From NCBI RefSeq assembly GCF_002795845.1, contig NZ_CP011797.1, positions 372,001-436,000 of the forward strand: DNA of 64,000 nt. The letters are read 5' to 3'. Positions 1 to 8,757 of this stretch are shown piece by piece (positions within the stretch are counted from its first letter, which is position 1; the number at the start of each line of letters is the position of its first letter). The notes beneath the pieces are model-generated. The model was not told where the DNA came from. It did not search any database and worked only from the letters and a program-made list of their open reading frames with translations. The position numbers were made by a program, and so were the translations under genes. The stretch is from Reinekea forsetii. GTDB taxonomy: Bacteria; Pseudomonadota; Gammaproteobacteria; Pseudomonadales; Natronospirillaceae.

Positions 1-1464
1 TGCCAGAGCAGCCTGGGCTAAATCTAGTGCCTGCATTGGCTCGCCAAGTGATTGCGCGAACAGGGCCTCCAATGCATAAAAAGCAGAGCACAGTGTCTTG
101 CTGAGTGGCCCCTGCGCTTTGGCTTTAGCCTGTAACAAGCTTTGCCGGGCCAGATCCGGTTGCTGATCGTTTAGTAGCGTCCAGCACAATAGAATCGCCA
201 GCGGTGTGTCTTGAAGAACTCTGGCCCTAGGCAGCTGTTCAAAACACTGGCCGAGCGTTAGCAACTTGCCACTGCCATAGAGTAACCAGCCATATTGGGT
301 CAGAAAGTCCTGCAGTGCGGACAAACTCCCTGAGGCCAAGATATGCTCGGCCGCCTCCGCATAGTAATCCCGCGTTACCCACCAATAGGCTGCTTTGATA
401 TGCAGTTGATCAATTGCCAGGGGTCTTTGTTTGGTGACAATGGCGAGAAGGCTGTGCCGAAACATACTGTGATAGCGATACCAAGGCTCTGCGGTGCCCT
501 CAGGCAGGATAAACAGCTGTTCACGTTGCAATTTATCGATAATAAGGTCGGCATTGAGCCCTGCCGTTAACTCGTTAGCCAACTCGACTGAGAAACGCCG
601 GCAGATTACCGTCGCGTAGAGAAATCCCAATGTCTGCTCGTCGGTATTCTTAAGGACTTCCTCGATCAGATAATCCTGTATCAGGCGCTGGCTTTTTTGT
701 GATTCGCCTGACTCGGGGATTGCGCCAGCGCCATACTGGTTGTGACTGATTAAACACAGTTGCAAGCCGGCAACCCAGCCGCTCATCTCCTTGCTGACCA
801 GCTTTTGCGCCTGCTCAAGACTGTACTGAGGCAGGTTGCGCGTTAGAAACCGCTCTGTGTCCGTTTGGCTGAATTTAATGTCGAGAATATCGAACTGCTG
901 AATCTGATCAGCGCTTCGTAACCGTTTTATGCCAATCGGCGACCGAGTGCGCGAGCCCAGTATCAACGTAAGGCGGCTAGGAAGTTGGGCCAATGTGAGT
1001 TCGATAATTTGCCAAATGACCGGGTTCGTGATGGCCTGGCAGTCGTCCAATATTAGAGCCGACGGTCCGGGTATGGCGGACAACAACAGAACCAGATGGC
1101 GCACTATGGGTGATTGGTTTTCGTTGATGAAGTGTTTCTCATTTTCGAAAAACTGGCTATGCACTTGCGGAAAGGCTTTGCGCACGGCAACGAAGAGATA
1201 GGAGCAAAAACGACTGAGGTCGTTGTCTAACTCATCAAGACTGTACCAAACGGTACTCTGGTCTGCCTGACTGGCCCATTCCGCCAATAGGGTTGATTTG
1301 CCGAAGCCGGCGGGGGCGAGCACGCTAATACACTGCTTGGATTGAGCGAGATTGAGCCGCGCCACTAATTGCTCACGGGATATATGGCCTTTTGGCAATG
1401 GTGGTCGATTGATCTTCGACGGCAGTATGCGGTATTGGCTTTGAAGGCGGTCAATCGAGTACAT
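1..1464 (-). CDS. MalT-like LuxR-family ATP-dependent regulator, N-terminal part (cut by window edge)
   Basis: The minus-strand frame stays open from an ATG at 1464 to base 1, giving 488 codons without a stop; the C-terminus lies outside the window. The protein begins MYSIDRLQSQYRILPSKINR, and about 50 residues in carries a P-loop, APAGFGKSTLLAEW, followed by a Walker-B-like LILDDCQ. This arrangement, a short lead-in, an NTPase of the STAND type and then a long helical region, is that of MalT/LAL regulators, which bind an inducer, hydrolyse ATP, oligomerise and use a C-terminal LuxR helix-turn-helix (not visible here). An in-frame ATG at 1500 would add 12 residues; neither start has a convincing ribosome site. 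The target cannot be told. The alpha-amylase remnant 2 kb away is suggestive but weak evidence for a maltodextrin role. Confidence 0.85.
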   Translation of the reverse strand, partial: MYSIDRLQSQYRILPSKINRPPLPKGHISREQLVARLNLAQSKQCISVLAPAGFGKSTLLAEWASQADQSTVWYSLDELDNDLSRFCSYLFVAVRKAFPQVHSQFFENEKHFINENQSPIVRHLVLLLSAIPGPSALILDDCQAITNPVIWQIIELTLAQLPSRLTLILGSRTRSPIGIKRLRSADQIQQFDILDIKFSQTDTERFLTRNLPQYSLEQAQKLVSKEMSGWVAGLQLCLISHNQYGAGAIPESGESQKSQRLIQDYLIEEVLKNTDEQTLGFLYATVICRRFSVELANELTAGLNADLIIDKLQREQLFILPEGTAEPWYRYHSMFRHSLLAIVTKQRPLAIDQLHIKAAYWWVTRDYYAEAAEHILASGSLSALQDFLTQYGWLLYGSGKLLTLGQCFEQLPRARVLQDTPLAILLCWTLLNDQQPDLARQSLLQAKAKAQGPLSKTLCSAFYALEALFAQSLGEPMQALDLAQAALA

Positions 1465-1581
1465 GGTGGGCAATATACTAAAGATGAATGGATGGTACAT
1501 TTTAGCGTTAAATCGCCATAAAAGGCCAAATCGTTAGCAGATTAATGGCAACGGCATGTTATGCGGGGACGCACAGGGCAC

Positions 1582-1604
1582 AAAAAAGGCGTCCGAAGAC
1601 GCCT
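1582..1604 (-). terminator. Intrinsic terminator of the DUF47-pit operon
   Basis: A 7-bp stem AGGCGTC / GACGCCT with a 4-base loop is followed on the minus strand by six T residues. It lies about 20 bases past the pit stop codon, so it probably ends that transcript. Confidence 0.85.
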
Positions 1605-1623
1605 CTTAATACGGGCCGTCTGG

Positions 1624-2889
1624 CTAACCAAATATACCTTTAAACATAAAGAAAAACAGGATGGACAGAATTGCGCCGGCTGGCAGCGTGATCACCCAAC
1701 TGGTGACAATATGGCCGATGACCCGGAGGTTCAAAGCCGATATGCCCCGTGCCAAGCCGACGCCCAACACCGCACCGACTAGGGTATGGGTAGTTGATAC
1801 CGGCAATCCAGTACCCGACGCAATGACCACCGTGGTGGCGGCAGCAAGCTCGGCGGCAAAGCCGCGACTCGGGGTCAGCTCGGTAATTTTCTTACCAATG
1901 GTACCCATTACCTTATAGCCATAAGTGGCCAGTCCAATCACGATACCCGCTCCACCGAGCAACAGTATCCAACCGGGTAGCACGCTTTTAGCCAGAATTT
2001 GACCGTTATTAACGATAACACCGTATACCGCGGCCAATGGACCGATGGCATTGGCGACATCATTGGAGCCGTGAGCGAAGGCCATGGCGCACGCGGTAAA
2101 GATCATCAGGACCGCGAAGACCTTCTCGACCGAGGCAAAGCGGAATTGTTTATCGGCCGCCACATCGACCTGAACCCGTGATAAGAGTATCGCGCCCAGA
2201 CCCATCACCAAGATACCGACAACAGTGGCCAAGCCGACAGACTGCATAAAAGTAATGGACAAGCCAACATGTGAGAGGCCTTTGAGTAGCGTTACCATGG
2301 CGATCATAAAGCCAACAAAAAACATATAGATTGGGACATAGCGCTTGGCATTGCCGAACGGGTCATCGGTATTGAGGATCAGCCGAGAGACACTTTTAAA
2401 GATCAGATAGGCAAAGACACCGGAAATCAGGGGTGAGACCACCCAGCTGCTAACGATAGACAAGACCTTGTTCCACTGCACGGCGTCGACGCCGATGCCT
2501 ACGGCGGCAAAGCCAACGATGGCGCCCACAATAGAATGGGTAGTGGAGACCGGCCAACCCTTCCACGAGGCGATAGCCAGCCAGATACCGGCTGCCAGTA
2601 GGGATGACAGCATGCCATACACCAGCAGTTCGGGTGAGTCGGTGAGCAAGGACGGGTCGATAATACCCTTGCGGATCGTGCCCGTTACCGCGCCGCCGGC
2701 CAAATAGGCTCCAGCGAACTCAAACACCATGGCGATAAGGATCGCCTGTTTAATGGTCAGAGCTTTGGAACCAACTGATGTACCCATGGCGTTGGCGACA
2801 TCATTTGCACCCACGCCCCAGGCCATTAAAAAGCCAAAAATACATGCCAATATTACGAGCAGTTGCCCGTATTCACTGATGACCGCCAT
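1624..2889 (-). CDS. pitA: Inorganic phosphate transporter, Pit family
   Basis: A 421-residue polytopic inner-membrane protein of the PiT family, which imports metal-phosphate by proton symport with low affinity. Both halves carry the family signature: GANDVANA at residues 27-34 and GSNDVANAIGPLAA near residue 272. Each half also has a later GLPVSTTH / GWPVSTTHS motif, showing the internal duplication of the family. It follows the DUF47 gene by 45 bases on the same strand and has its own terminator downstream, so the two form an operon. The pairing of a DUF47 protein with Pit is common, and the DUF47 partner is thought to modulate the carrier. It probably works when phosphate is plentiful, complementing the Pst system 3 kb away. 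Confidence 0.93.
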   Translation of the reverse strand: MAVISEYGQLLVILACIFGFLMAWGVGANDVANAMGTSVGSKALTIKQAILIAMVFEFAGAYLAGGAVTGTIRKGIIDPSLLTDSPELLVYGMLSSLLAAGIWLAIASWKGWPVSTTHSIVGAIVGFAAVGIGVDAVQWNKVLSIVSSWVVSPLISGVFAYLIFKSVSRLILNTDDPFGNAKRYVPIYMFFVGFMIAMVTLLKGLSHVGLSITFMQSVGLATVVGILVMGLGAILLSRVQVDVAADKQFRFASVEKVFAVLMIFTACAMAFAHGSNDVANAIGPLAAVYGVIVNNGQILAKSVLPGWILLLGGAGIVIGLATYGYKVMGTIGKKITELTPSRGFAAELAAATTVVIASGTGLPVSTTHTLVGAVLGVGLARGISALNLRVIGHIVTSWVITLPAGAILSILFFFMFKGIFG

Positions 2890-2934
2890 AAAAAATATCC
2901 CCAGTTAGTACTGCTAAACTGTGCATGCTCGAGT

Positions 2935-3615
2935 TTAACGAGCGATTAGAATTTGTAAGCGTGAGCCAACTCGTTGCGAAACATCGGCTAAGTCACCAAT
3001 TTGTTCGATTATCTTGTACAGAAACATCATGTCGATCGGTGGGAAGTCTTGCTCGATGTCGCGCAGTGCGCGGCGCATCTTAATTTCAAATTCATCAGTC
3101 TTGTGTTCTTGGTCGTCTAAGCGGTTGAGCAGCGAACCGACGAAATCAACTTCTTTGCTGCCGAAGCCTGTTTCGTAGAGTTCATCCAGTTCCGCTAGGG
3201 CTTCCTTGGCGCGTTTTGAGGTGTTAATGGCAGCCTTAAGGTAGCGCATCATCAGCGGTCGAATTGGCTTGGGTATGCCCATTTCACGACCGAGCATGAT
3301 ACCGGAGATATCCTTGGCGCGATTGGCGATGCGATCCTGCATGCTGAGTAGCTCAAGCAAATCGGAACGCGGTACCGGCATAAAGAGGCTATTTGGTAGA
3401 TGAGCGCGAATGTCTTTTTTAAGCGCGTCGGCTTCCGATTCCAATGTGATAATGGTCTCGCGAACCTTGGCAGCTGCCTTGTAGTCGCCGGTCATAGCCG
3501 CTTCAAAGAAGGGTACTAAGGCCTTGGTACAGGCATGCGCTTTACTGATATGTTCTTGCATCGGTTTGACCGGGGAACGGCCAAACAACAATGACAGCGG
3601 ACTGCTTGTCGACAT
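2935..3615 (-). CDS. DUF47 (PhoU-like) phosphate transport regulator
   Basis: A 226-residue, mostly helical soluble protein of the DUF47/TIGR00153 family, distantly related to PhoU. It starts MSTSSPLSLLFGRSPVKPM and contains the conserved pattern of three-helix repeats with acidic clusters that bind metal in PhoU-like proteins (for example ESEADALKKDIR and LDDQEHKTDEFE). It is the first gene of the operon with pit. The family is generally found beside Pit transporters and is presumed to regulate them; biochemical detail is scarce. The transcript should start at a TATAAT box at 3650-3655, about 35 bases upstream of the ATG. Confidence 0.85.
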   Translation of the reverse strand: MSTSSPLSLLFGRSPVKPMQEHISKAHACTKALVPFFEAAMTGDYKAAAKVRETIITLESEADALKKDIRAHLPNSLFMPVPRSDLLELLSMQDRIANRAKDISGIMLGREMGIPKPIRPLMMRYLKAAINTSKRAKEALAELDELYETGFGSKEVDFVGSLLNRLDDQEHKTDEFEIKMRRALRDIEQDFPPIDMMFLYKIIEQIGDLADVSQRVGSRLQILIAR

Positions 3616-3649
3616 GTAGAAACCCTCAAACAGATTTTAGAATGTCGGC

Positions 3650-3684
3650 ATTATAGTGGTTTTGCCCTGTAATAAAACTGTAAT
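3650..3684 (-). promoter_or_regulatory. Promoter of DUF47-pit with reversed Pho-box-like repeat
   Basis: Read on the minus strand, a perfect -10 box TATAAT lies at 3650-3655. Eleven bases upstream is a direct repeat, CTGTAAT-aaaa-CTGTAAT on the plus strand (3667-3684). It has the 7+4+7 layout and 11-bp period of a PhoB box (CTGTCAT repeats), one mismatch per half, but it points opposite to the gene. PhoB binding here is inference; the position over the -35 region would suit repression. Confidence 0.5.
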
Positions 3685-3741
3685 CAAGCATTCAGCGCTT
3701 TAAAGAAGTGAATAAAAGACAACAAAGCCTATGAGCCGGGC

Positions 3742-4019
3742 CTATTGGGCAAGTTGTATGCTTTTTTCATTGCCGGCAAAAACGATTAGGGCCCGATCAT
3801 TGCCCAATTTTCGACTGAACATATAGGGTTCACGGTTGATTTGCTGGTGATGACCGGCGCCGATTGGACTGTGGCGGTTGCGACACTGACCGATTTTGCG
3901 CCAGTGGGCGAACAAACTCTGGCGTTGTCTAGCGGCTGAATCACCCATTGGCTGCTGGCGTGGTTGTCTGCACTAACGAGTAGGCAAAAAAGTGCAGCTA
4001 GGCTTGAGGTGCGGTGCAT
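3742..4019 (-). pseudogene. Probable remnant of a secreted alpha-amylase (frameshifted, internally deleted)
   Basis: The minus-strand frame 3948-3742 encodes a tail reading SLFAHWRKIGQCRNRHSPIGAG, then PYMFSRKLGNDRALIVFAG. This matches the end of the catalytic domain and the start of the beta-sandwich in GH13 alpha-amylases, where a segment like HWQKLGQFRxRHPAIGAG is followed by PYxFSR. There is a stop just upstream in that frame (3973-3975) and no catalytic domain. In a second frame, an ATG at 4019 starts a signal-peptide-like stretch, MHRTSSLAALFCLLVSADNHAS. Together they look like the two ends of one exported enzyme brought together by a large deletion and a frameshift. The family match is from memory of motifs, so the call is tentative. 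Promoter and ribosome site are not evident. Confidence 0.45.
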
Positions 4020-4131
4020 GGGCCCACTCTGAGAAACAAGACCCGTTACCATAGCGAGCCCGCACCGGCTTGCGAAGGTTGTTTTTCATGGGGTTGGACT
4101 GAGAGCAGGGCATCGCGAGCGAACTTGCCGC

Positions 4132-4554
4132 TCAGTCTGGAGCGTCGGCCCTGCTGATGCGCGGTTCAATCGGTCGAATACGGCGATTGTCATCGATCGC
4201 GACGTAGACAAATTCGGCCTCGGTTACCTTATGACGCAACTCGTCTTCCGGCATGCGGCTCCAAACCTCGACCATAATGCGCGCTGAGCTGCGGCCCATG
4301 GATATTAGATGGGTATAGCAGCAGACTACCGAGCCAACCTTGATCGGCCGAATAAAGCTCATATCACCGATCGCCATGGTCGCGGTGCGGCCGCGAGCGA
4401 TGCGATTGGCAACTATGCTCGCGGCAGAGTCCATCTGGGTTACCAGCCAGCCACCGGAGATATCGCCACTGATGTTGGCATCGGTGCGATTGGCCAAAAT
4501 ACGCAGCTGCAGTTCGCCGCGCGGTTCGGGGTTTGATTCGTCGAGCTTCTTCAT
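4132..4554 (-). CDS. yciA: Acyl-CoA thioesterase, YciA-type hotdog fold
   Basis: A 140-residue cytoplasmic hotdog-fold protein. It has the YciA/BACH pattern: an N-terminal PRGELQLRILANRTDANISGD followed by GGWLVTQMDSAAS, in which the aspartate of the MD pair is the usual catalytic residue, then the central MSFIRPIKVGSVVCCY strand. YciA enzymes hydrolyse short to long acyl-CoA esters and are thought to keep the CoA pool free. It is a single gene: the next gene on its strand is the amylase remnant, and the divergent neighbour is pstS. Start at 4554 is the only ATG that gives the full fold. Confidence 0.87.
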   Translation of the reverse strand: MKKLDESNPEPRGELQLRILANRTDANISGDISGGWLVTQMDSAASIVANRIARGRTATMAIGDMSFIRPIKVGSVVCCYTHLISMGRSSARIMVEVWSRMPEDELRHKVTEAEFVYVAIDDNRRIRPIEPRISRADAPD

Positions 4555-4694
4555 GGTACGCCGTCTTCCGGGTTGATTAGGGTTTTTATTGTTGGCTTAA
4601 GTCCTCTGCGTCCGAGGGCTGAAACAGATCTCTATGGTGCCTAAGGACCGGGCCTGGGACAAGCCGAAACGCTGAAAATAATTTAATAGTCTGG

Positions 4695-4728
4695 CTGTCA
4701 TCCAATTGTCATATTTAATTCATATGAT
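4695..4728 (+). promoter_or_regulatory. Pho box and -10 element of pstS
   Basis: CTGTCAT-ccaa-TTGTCAT at 4695-4712 is a near-perfect PhoB box (two 7-mers, 11-bp period). A -10 hexamer TATGAT follows exactly ten bases later (4723-4728), the spacing known for PhoB-activated promoters where the box replaces the -35. It sits about 70 bases before the pstS start. Confidence 0.88.
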
Positions 4729-4798
4729 TATCACATTGGCCGACTAACATGCTTTCCGAGTTGAAGGCTCAGCCCTAGTAATTAACGGAGAGAATCCT

Positions 4799-5833
4799 GT
4801 GAAAAAGACTATATTAGCTGCGATATTGGTTACAACCACTGCATTAACAGCCCTGCCTGTGATGGCGCGAGATCAGATCAGCATCGTGGGTTCCTCTACG
4901 GTTTACCCCTTTGCAACGGTAGTGGCGGAGCGTTTCGGTCGAGGCACTAATTTTGCGACCCCTACTATCGAGTCGACCGGTTCAGGTGGTGGCTTGAAAT
5001 TGCTCTGCGAGGGTATCGGTGAAAACACCCCGGACATTACCAACTCCTCTAGCTATATAAAGCAGTCTCAGTTCGATGCCTGTGCCGAAAAGGGCATTGA
5101 TATCATCGAAGTGAAGATCGGCTATGACGGAATTGCTTTTGCGAACAGCAAAAAAGGTCAAAAAATTGACGTTAGCCAAGAAGAGCTCTTCTTGGCGTTA
5201 GCTGCCCATGTGCCCGGACCGCAAGCCGGTGAACTCATAGAAAATCCGTACCAGACCTGGCAAGACGTGAATCCTGCGCTGCCGAATATTGCTATCCGCG
5301 TGCTCGGGCCGCCGCCAACCTCCGGCACCCGTGCTGCCTTTGTTGAGTTGGTGATGCAAAAAGGTTGTGCCAAGACCGACTGGATCAAGGCGTTGAAGAG
5401 TACCGATAAGAACCGATACGGCGAGATATGTGATTCCATGCGTGAAGACGGTGCTTTCGTTGAAGCCGGCGAGAACGACAATCTGATCGTACAAAAATTG
5501 GATGCAGATCCGGATGCCTTCGGTATCTTCGGCTTCTCATTCCTTGACCAGAACAGCGATAAGTTGCAAGGTGCTGCTTTTAATGGTGTTGATATCAGCT
5601 TTGAATCCATTGCCGATGGTTCTTATCCAGTATCTCGACCACTGCACTTCTTTGTTAAGAAGCAGCACATCGGTGTCGTGCCGGGTATTATGGAATATGT
5701 TGAAACGTTTCTGAGCCCAGCGGCCCAAAGCGATGACGGTTACTTGGCCGAAAAAGGTCTGATACCACTCGGCGGAGTAGAGCTGACCGAGATGCGCGCA
5801 GCAGTCAAAGCCCAAAAAGTTATGAAAATGTAA
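4799..5833 (+). CDS. pstS: Phosphate ABC transporter, periplasmic binding protein
   Basis: A 344-residue precursor. It starts with GTG at 4799 behind a GGAGAG ribosome site and has a typical signal peptide (KK, hydrophobic core, cleavage after VMA near residue 23). The mature protein opens with DQISIVGSSTVYPF, the phosphate-binding loop of PstS-like proteins, and later has PPTSGTRAAF, a second ligand-contact segment. It captures phosphate in the periplasm and delivers it to PstCA. It is preceded by a Pho box and followed by two intrinsic terminators before pstC, so it is probably transcribed mostly alone and in excess over the membrane subunits. Confidence 0.93.
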   Translation: MKKTILAAILVTTTALTALPVMARDQISIVGSSTVYPFATVVAERFGRGTNFATPTIESTGSGGGLKLLCEGIGENTPDITNSSSYIKQSQFDACAEKGIDIIEVKIGYDGIAFANSKKGQKIDVSQEELFLALAAHVPGPQAGELIENPYQTWQDVNPALPNIAIRVLGPPPTSGTRAAFVELVMQKGCAKTDWIKALKSTDKNRYGEICDSMREDGAFVEAGENDNLIVQKLDADPDAFGIFGFSFLDQNSDKLQGAAFNGVDISFESIADGSYPVSRPLHFFVKKQHIGVVPGIMEYVETFLSPAAQSDDGYLAEKGLIPLGGVELTEMRAAVKAQKVMKM

Positions 5834-5854
5834 AGCGTGCTTTGGTACACTAAA

Positions 5855-5884
5855 AAGAGCCACAATTCTTGTGGCTCTTTTTTT
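5855..5884 (+). terminator. First intrinsic terminator after pstS
   Basis: An 11-bp stem, AAGAGCCACAA / TTGTGGCTCTT with loop TTC, followed by a run of T. It starts about 20 bases after the pstS stop. Confidence 0.92.
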
Positions 5885-5911
5885 GCGTACTTGCACCTGA
5901 ACCTTATTCCG

Positions 5912-5939
5912 AACCTCTTCGAATTAAGAGGTTTTTTTT
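5912..5939 (+). terminator. Second, tandem intrinsic terminator between pstS and pstC
   Basis: An 8-bp stem AACCTCTT / AAGAGGTT with a 6-base loop, followed by eight T residues. It lies 28 bases after the first terminator and about 90 before the pstC start. Confidence 0.85.
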
Positions 5940-6026
5940 GTTACCCCACGCGGCTCCATGGTGTGCGGGTAATCCGCACCTTGGCCAGCGCAACCCCGGT
6001 TGTGATGTCAGTATTTGGGAGTCAAT

Positions 6027-7415
6027 ATGGCGTCGTCGTCATTATTTTTGATACTTATACTAATTGTTTTGGTGGTTTATCTATTTGGCCGCAAACGATC
6101 AGAAATCCTCGCACAAGCCGTAGGCGGCGTTAGAAACCTACATTCGCTGCCCAACTATTATGGGTTAATGGCAGCTGTTTGGGCCGGTGTGCCCGGGTTA
6201 TTGCTGCTGTGTGCTTGGCTGGCCTTTGAAAATACGGTTATCCAGAATATGGTTATTGCCGGCATGCCAGACCACATTAATAGTCTATCTCAGTCGGAGC
6301 TGGGCCTGGTGTGGATGGAAATCAGCAATCTACAACTGGGTGCTATGTCCAGCGCGTCCGATCCGTCGTATTTTGCTGCCATTGATCGCTTAGAACTGCT
6401 GCGCAGTCAAAGCCAGATCGGTAAGACCGTGTTGGTGTTGTCCTTAACCGTCCTTGGCGGCTTAGTTGGCTGGCGCCTAATCCGCCCCGAGCAGAAGGCG
6501 CGCAACCAGTTTGAAGGGGTGCTGAGACTTTTACTGTTAATGAGTTCCATGATCGCGATCCTGACGACCGTCGGTATCCTGTTCTCGGTTATGTTCGAAT
6601 CCATTCGCTTTTTCCAGACCGTGCCGATTACTGACTTTGTCTTTGGCACCAAATGGAGCCCGCAGATGGCTTTAAATGCCGAAGTGGCTGGTTCATCCGG
6701 CGCCTTCGGTGCGGTTCCATTGTTTGCCGGCACGCTGTTGATCGCTAGCATCGCATTAATTGTGGCCGTGCCCATCGGCTTGATGACGGCGGTGTACCTG
6801 GTGGAATACGCCAGTCCGAAGATGCGCTCTATCGTCAAGCCCCTGCTCGAGGTGTTGGCGGGTATCCCGACTGTGGTTTACGGCTTCTTCGCGGCCCTGA
6901 CCATGGCACCGCAATTAAAGACCTTTTTTGAAAACCTCGGTGCAGATCCGGTGTCCTCGGAAAGCGCCTTGGCCGCAGGCCTAGTAATGGGCATCATGAT
7001 TATTCCTTTTGTCTCCTCGCTCGCCGATGACGTGATCAATGCCGTGCCCAACTCGATGCGTGACGGCTCCTACGGTTTGGGCGCGACGCGCAGCGAAACC
7101 ATCAAACTGGTAGTCTTCCCCGCAGCCTTGCCCGGTATCGTTAGCGGCGTTTTGTTGGCCGCCTCACGGGCGATTGGTGAAACCATGATCGTGGTTATGG
7201 CCGCGGGTCTGGCGGCGAATCTAACCGGTAACCCCTTGGAAGCGGTCACCACGGTCACCGTGCAAATCGCAACCCTGCTGGTCGGTGATCAGGAGTTCGA
7301 CAGCCCCAAAACGCTGTCGGCCTTTGCCTTGGGCCTGATGCTATTTATTACCACCCTTATGTTAAACATCGTCGCCTTGGCCGTTGTTAAGAGATTCCGG
7401 GAGCAATATGACTGA
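6027..7415 (+). CDS. pstC: Phosphate ABC transporter permease PstC, long form
   Basis: A 462-residue inner-membrane subunit that forms the phosphate channel with PstA. The ATG at 6027 is chosen because GGGAG lies at the right distance (6017-6021). The N-terminal half has two extra membrane segments and a soluble stretch (about residues 1-190). The typical ABC-permease core follows, with the EAA-type loop around GATRSETIKLVVFPAALPGIVSG and the ATG-like helix AIGETMIVVMAAG. It is longer than the E. coli protein (about 320 residues); such long PstC forms occur in many marine gammaproteobacteria. The stop overlaps the pstA start by 8 bases, indicating translational coupling. Confidence 0.92.
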   Translation: MASSSLFLILILIVLVVYLFGRKRSEILAQAVGGVRNLHSLPNYYGLMAAVWAGVPGLLLLCAWLAFENTVIQNMVIAGMPDHINSLSQSELGLVWMEISNLQLGAMSSASDPSYFAAIDRLELLRSQSQIGKTVLVLSLTVLGGLVGWRLIRPEQKARNQFEGVLRLLLLMSSMIAILTTVGILFSVMFESIRFFQTVPITDFVFGTKWSPQMALNAEVAGSSGAFGAVPLFAGTLLIASIALIVAVPIGLMTAVYLVEYASPKMRSIVKPLLEVLAGIPTVVYGFFAALTMAPQLKTFFENLGADPVSSESALAAGLVMGIMIIPFVSSLADDVINAVPNSMRDGSYGLGATRSETIKLVVFPAALPGIVSGVLLAASRAIGETMIVVMAAGLAANLTGNPLEAVTTVTVQIATLLVGDQEFDSPKTLSAFALGLMLFITTLMLNIVALAVVKRFREQYD

Positions 7416-8721
7416 TCAAACTCTGAACGCCATCGAACGACTGGCGCTGGTCAAGCAGGAACGCATGGCCGCGCAATTATCGAAACGCTATGGCAAGGAA
7501 AAACGCTTTCGGTTTTTTGGTATGGCCTCTATTGTGATTGGCCTGACCTTCTTGGCGGTGCTCTTAGGCACCATCTTTACCGCTGGCTTTTCAACCTTCT
7601 TCAGTTCCGAAATTAAATTGACGATCCATTACGATGCCGAGCTTTTGGGCCTTAGCGATCTCAACGATGAGGACCAGGTGCGCTTGGCCGATTGGAGTCA
7701 ATTGGTCAAAAAAGCCTTAAAGACTCGTTTCCCCGAGGTGTCCGGGCGCAAGCAATCGCGCCAATTGAACGGTTTGGCGAGCAGCATCGCAATCTACACT
7801 CTAAAGGATCGTTTGCTGGCCAATCCCGCTCTGTTGGGCACCACCGAGGACGTCTGGCTGATGGCCGACGATGAGGTCGATGCCTATATGAAGGGCCAGG
7901 TGGACCCCAGTGTGCCAGAGATTGAGCGCCGCTTTAATGACTTCCAGATCGGTCTGGTCGACCAATTGGTTGCCAGCGGCGAAATGAAACAGAGCTTTAA
8001 CACCACCTTCTTCACCAACGGCGATTCGCGCGAACCGGAACAGGCGGGTATTCGCGGTGCGATGATCGGCTCCTTCTTTACCCTCCTGGTCACCCTGAGC
8101 CTGTCCTTTCCGATTGGGATTTCGGCGGCCATCTATCTGGAGGAGTTTGCCCCTAAGAATCGTTACACGGAAATTATTGAAGTCAATATCAATAACCTGG
8201 CCGCCGTGCCATCGATCGTCTTTGGCCTCTTGGGCTTGGCGGTGTTTATCAATCTCTTTCATCTGCCGCGCTCGGCGCCGCTGGTGGGGGGATTGGTGCT
8301 GACCCTGATGACTCTGCCGACCATTATTATTTCGTCGCGCTCGTCGATCAAGGCAGTGCCGCCATCGATCCGCGAAGCCGCGCTTGGCCTGGGGGCTTCG
8401 AAGATGCAGACGGTTCTGCACCATGTGCTACCCCTGGCCATGCCTGGGATGCTCACCGGTACCATTATTGGTATGGCACAGGCCTTGGGTGAGACCGCGC
8501 CGTTGTTGATGATCGGGATGATTGCCTTTATAGCCGATGTGCCCGGCACACCACTTGATCCGTCGACCGTGTTACCGGTTCAGGTCTACCTCTGGTCGGA
8601 TCTACCGGAGCGTGCCTTTGTGGCAAAAACCTCCGGTGCCATCATGGTGTTGCTGGGTTTCTTGGCCATCATGAATCTGATCGCCGTGTTTCTACGCAAA
8701 AAATTTGAACAGCGCTGGTAG
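7408..8721 (+). CDS. pstA: Phosphate ABC transporter permease PstA with N-terminal DUF3333-like region
   Basis: A 437-residue inner-membrane partner of PstC. The start at 7408 has GGGAG six bases upstream and overlaps pstC. An N-terminal membrane helix (about residues 32-55) leads into a periplasmic region of roughly 170 residues that fits the DUF3333 domain of long PstA proteins. The permease core then carries the EAA-type loop AALGLGASKMQTVLHHVLPLAMPGMLTG and the following ALGETAPLLMIG helix. The extra domain matches the enlarged PstC, so the two probably evolved as a pair. The next gene, pstB, starts 36 bases later. Confidence 0.92.
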   Translation: MTDQTLNAIERLALVKQERMAAQLSKRYGKEKRFRFFGMASIVIGLTFLAVLLGTIFTAGFSTFFSSEIKLTIHYDAELLGLSDLNDEDQVRLADWSQLVKKALKTRFPEVSGRKQSRQLNGLASSIAIYTLKDRLLANPALLGTTEDVWLMADDEVDAYMKGQVDPSVPEIERRFNDFQIGLVDQLVASGEMKQSFNTTFFTNGDSREPEQAGIRGAMIGSFFTLLVTLSLSFPIGISAAIYLEEFAPKNRYTEIIEVNINNLAAVPSIVFGLLGLAVFINLFHLPRSAPLVGGLVLTLMTLPTIIISSRSSIKAVPPSIREAALGLGASKMQTVLHHVLPLAMPGMLTGTIIGMAQALGETAPLLMIGMIAFIADVPGTPLDPSTVLPVQVYLWSDLPERAFVAKTSGAIMVLLGFLAIMNLIAVFLRKKFEQRW

Positions 8722-8757
8722 TGCCAGCCCGTATGTATTAGATGGAGAGGTTTTCAC

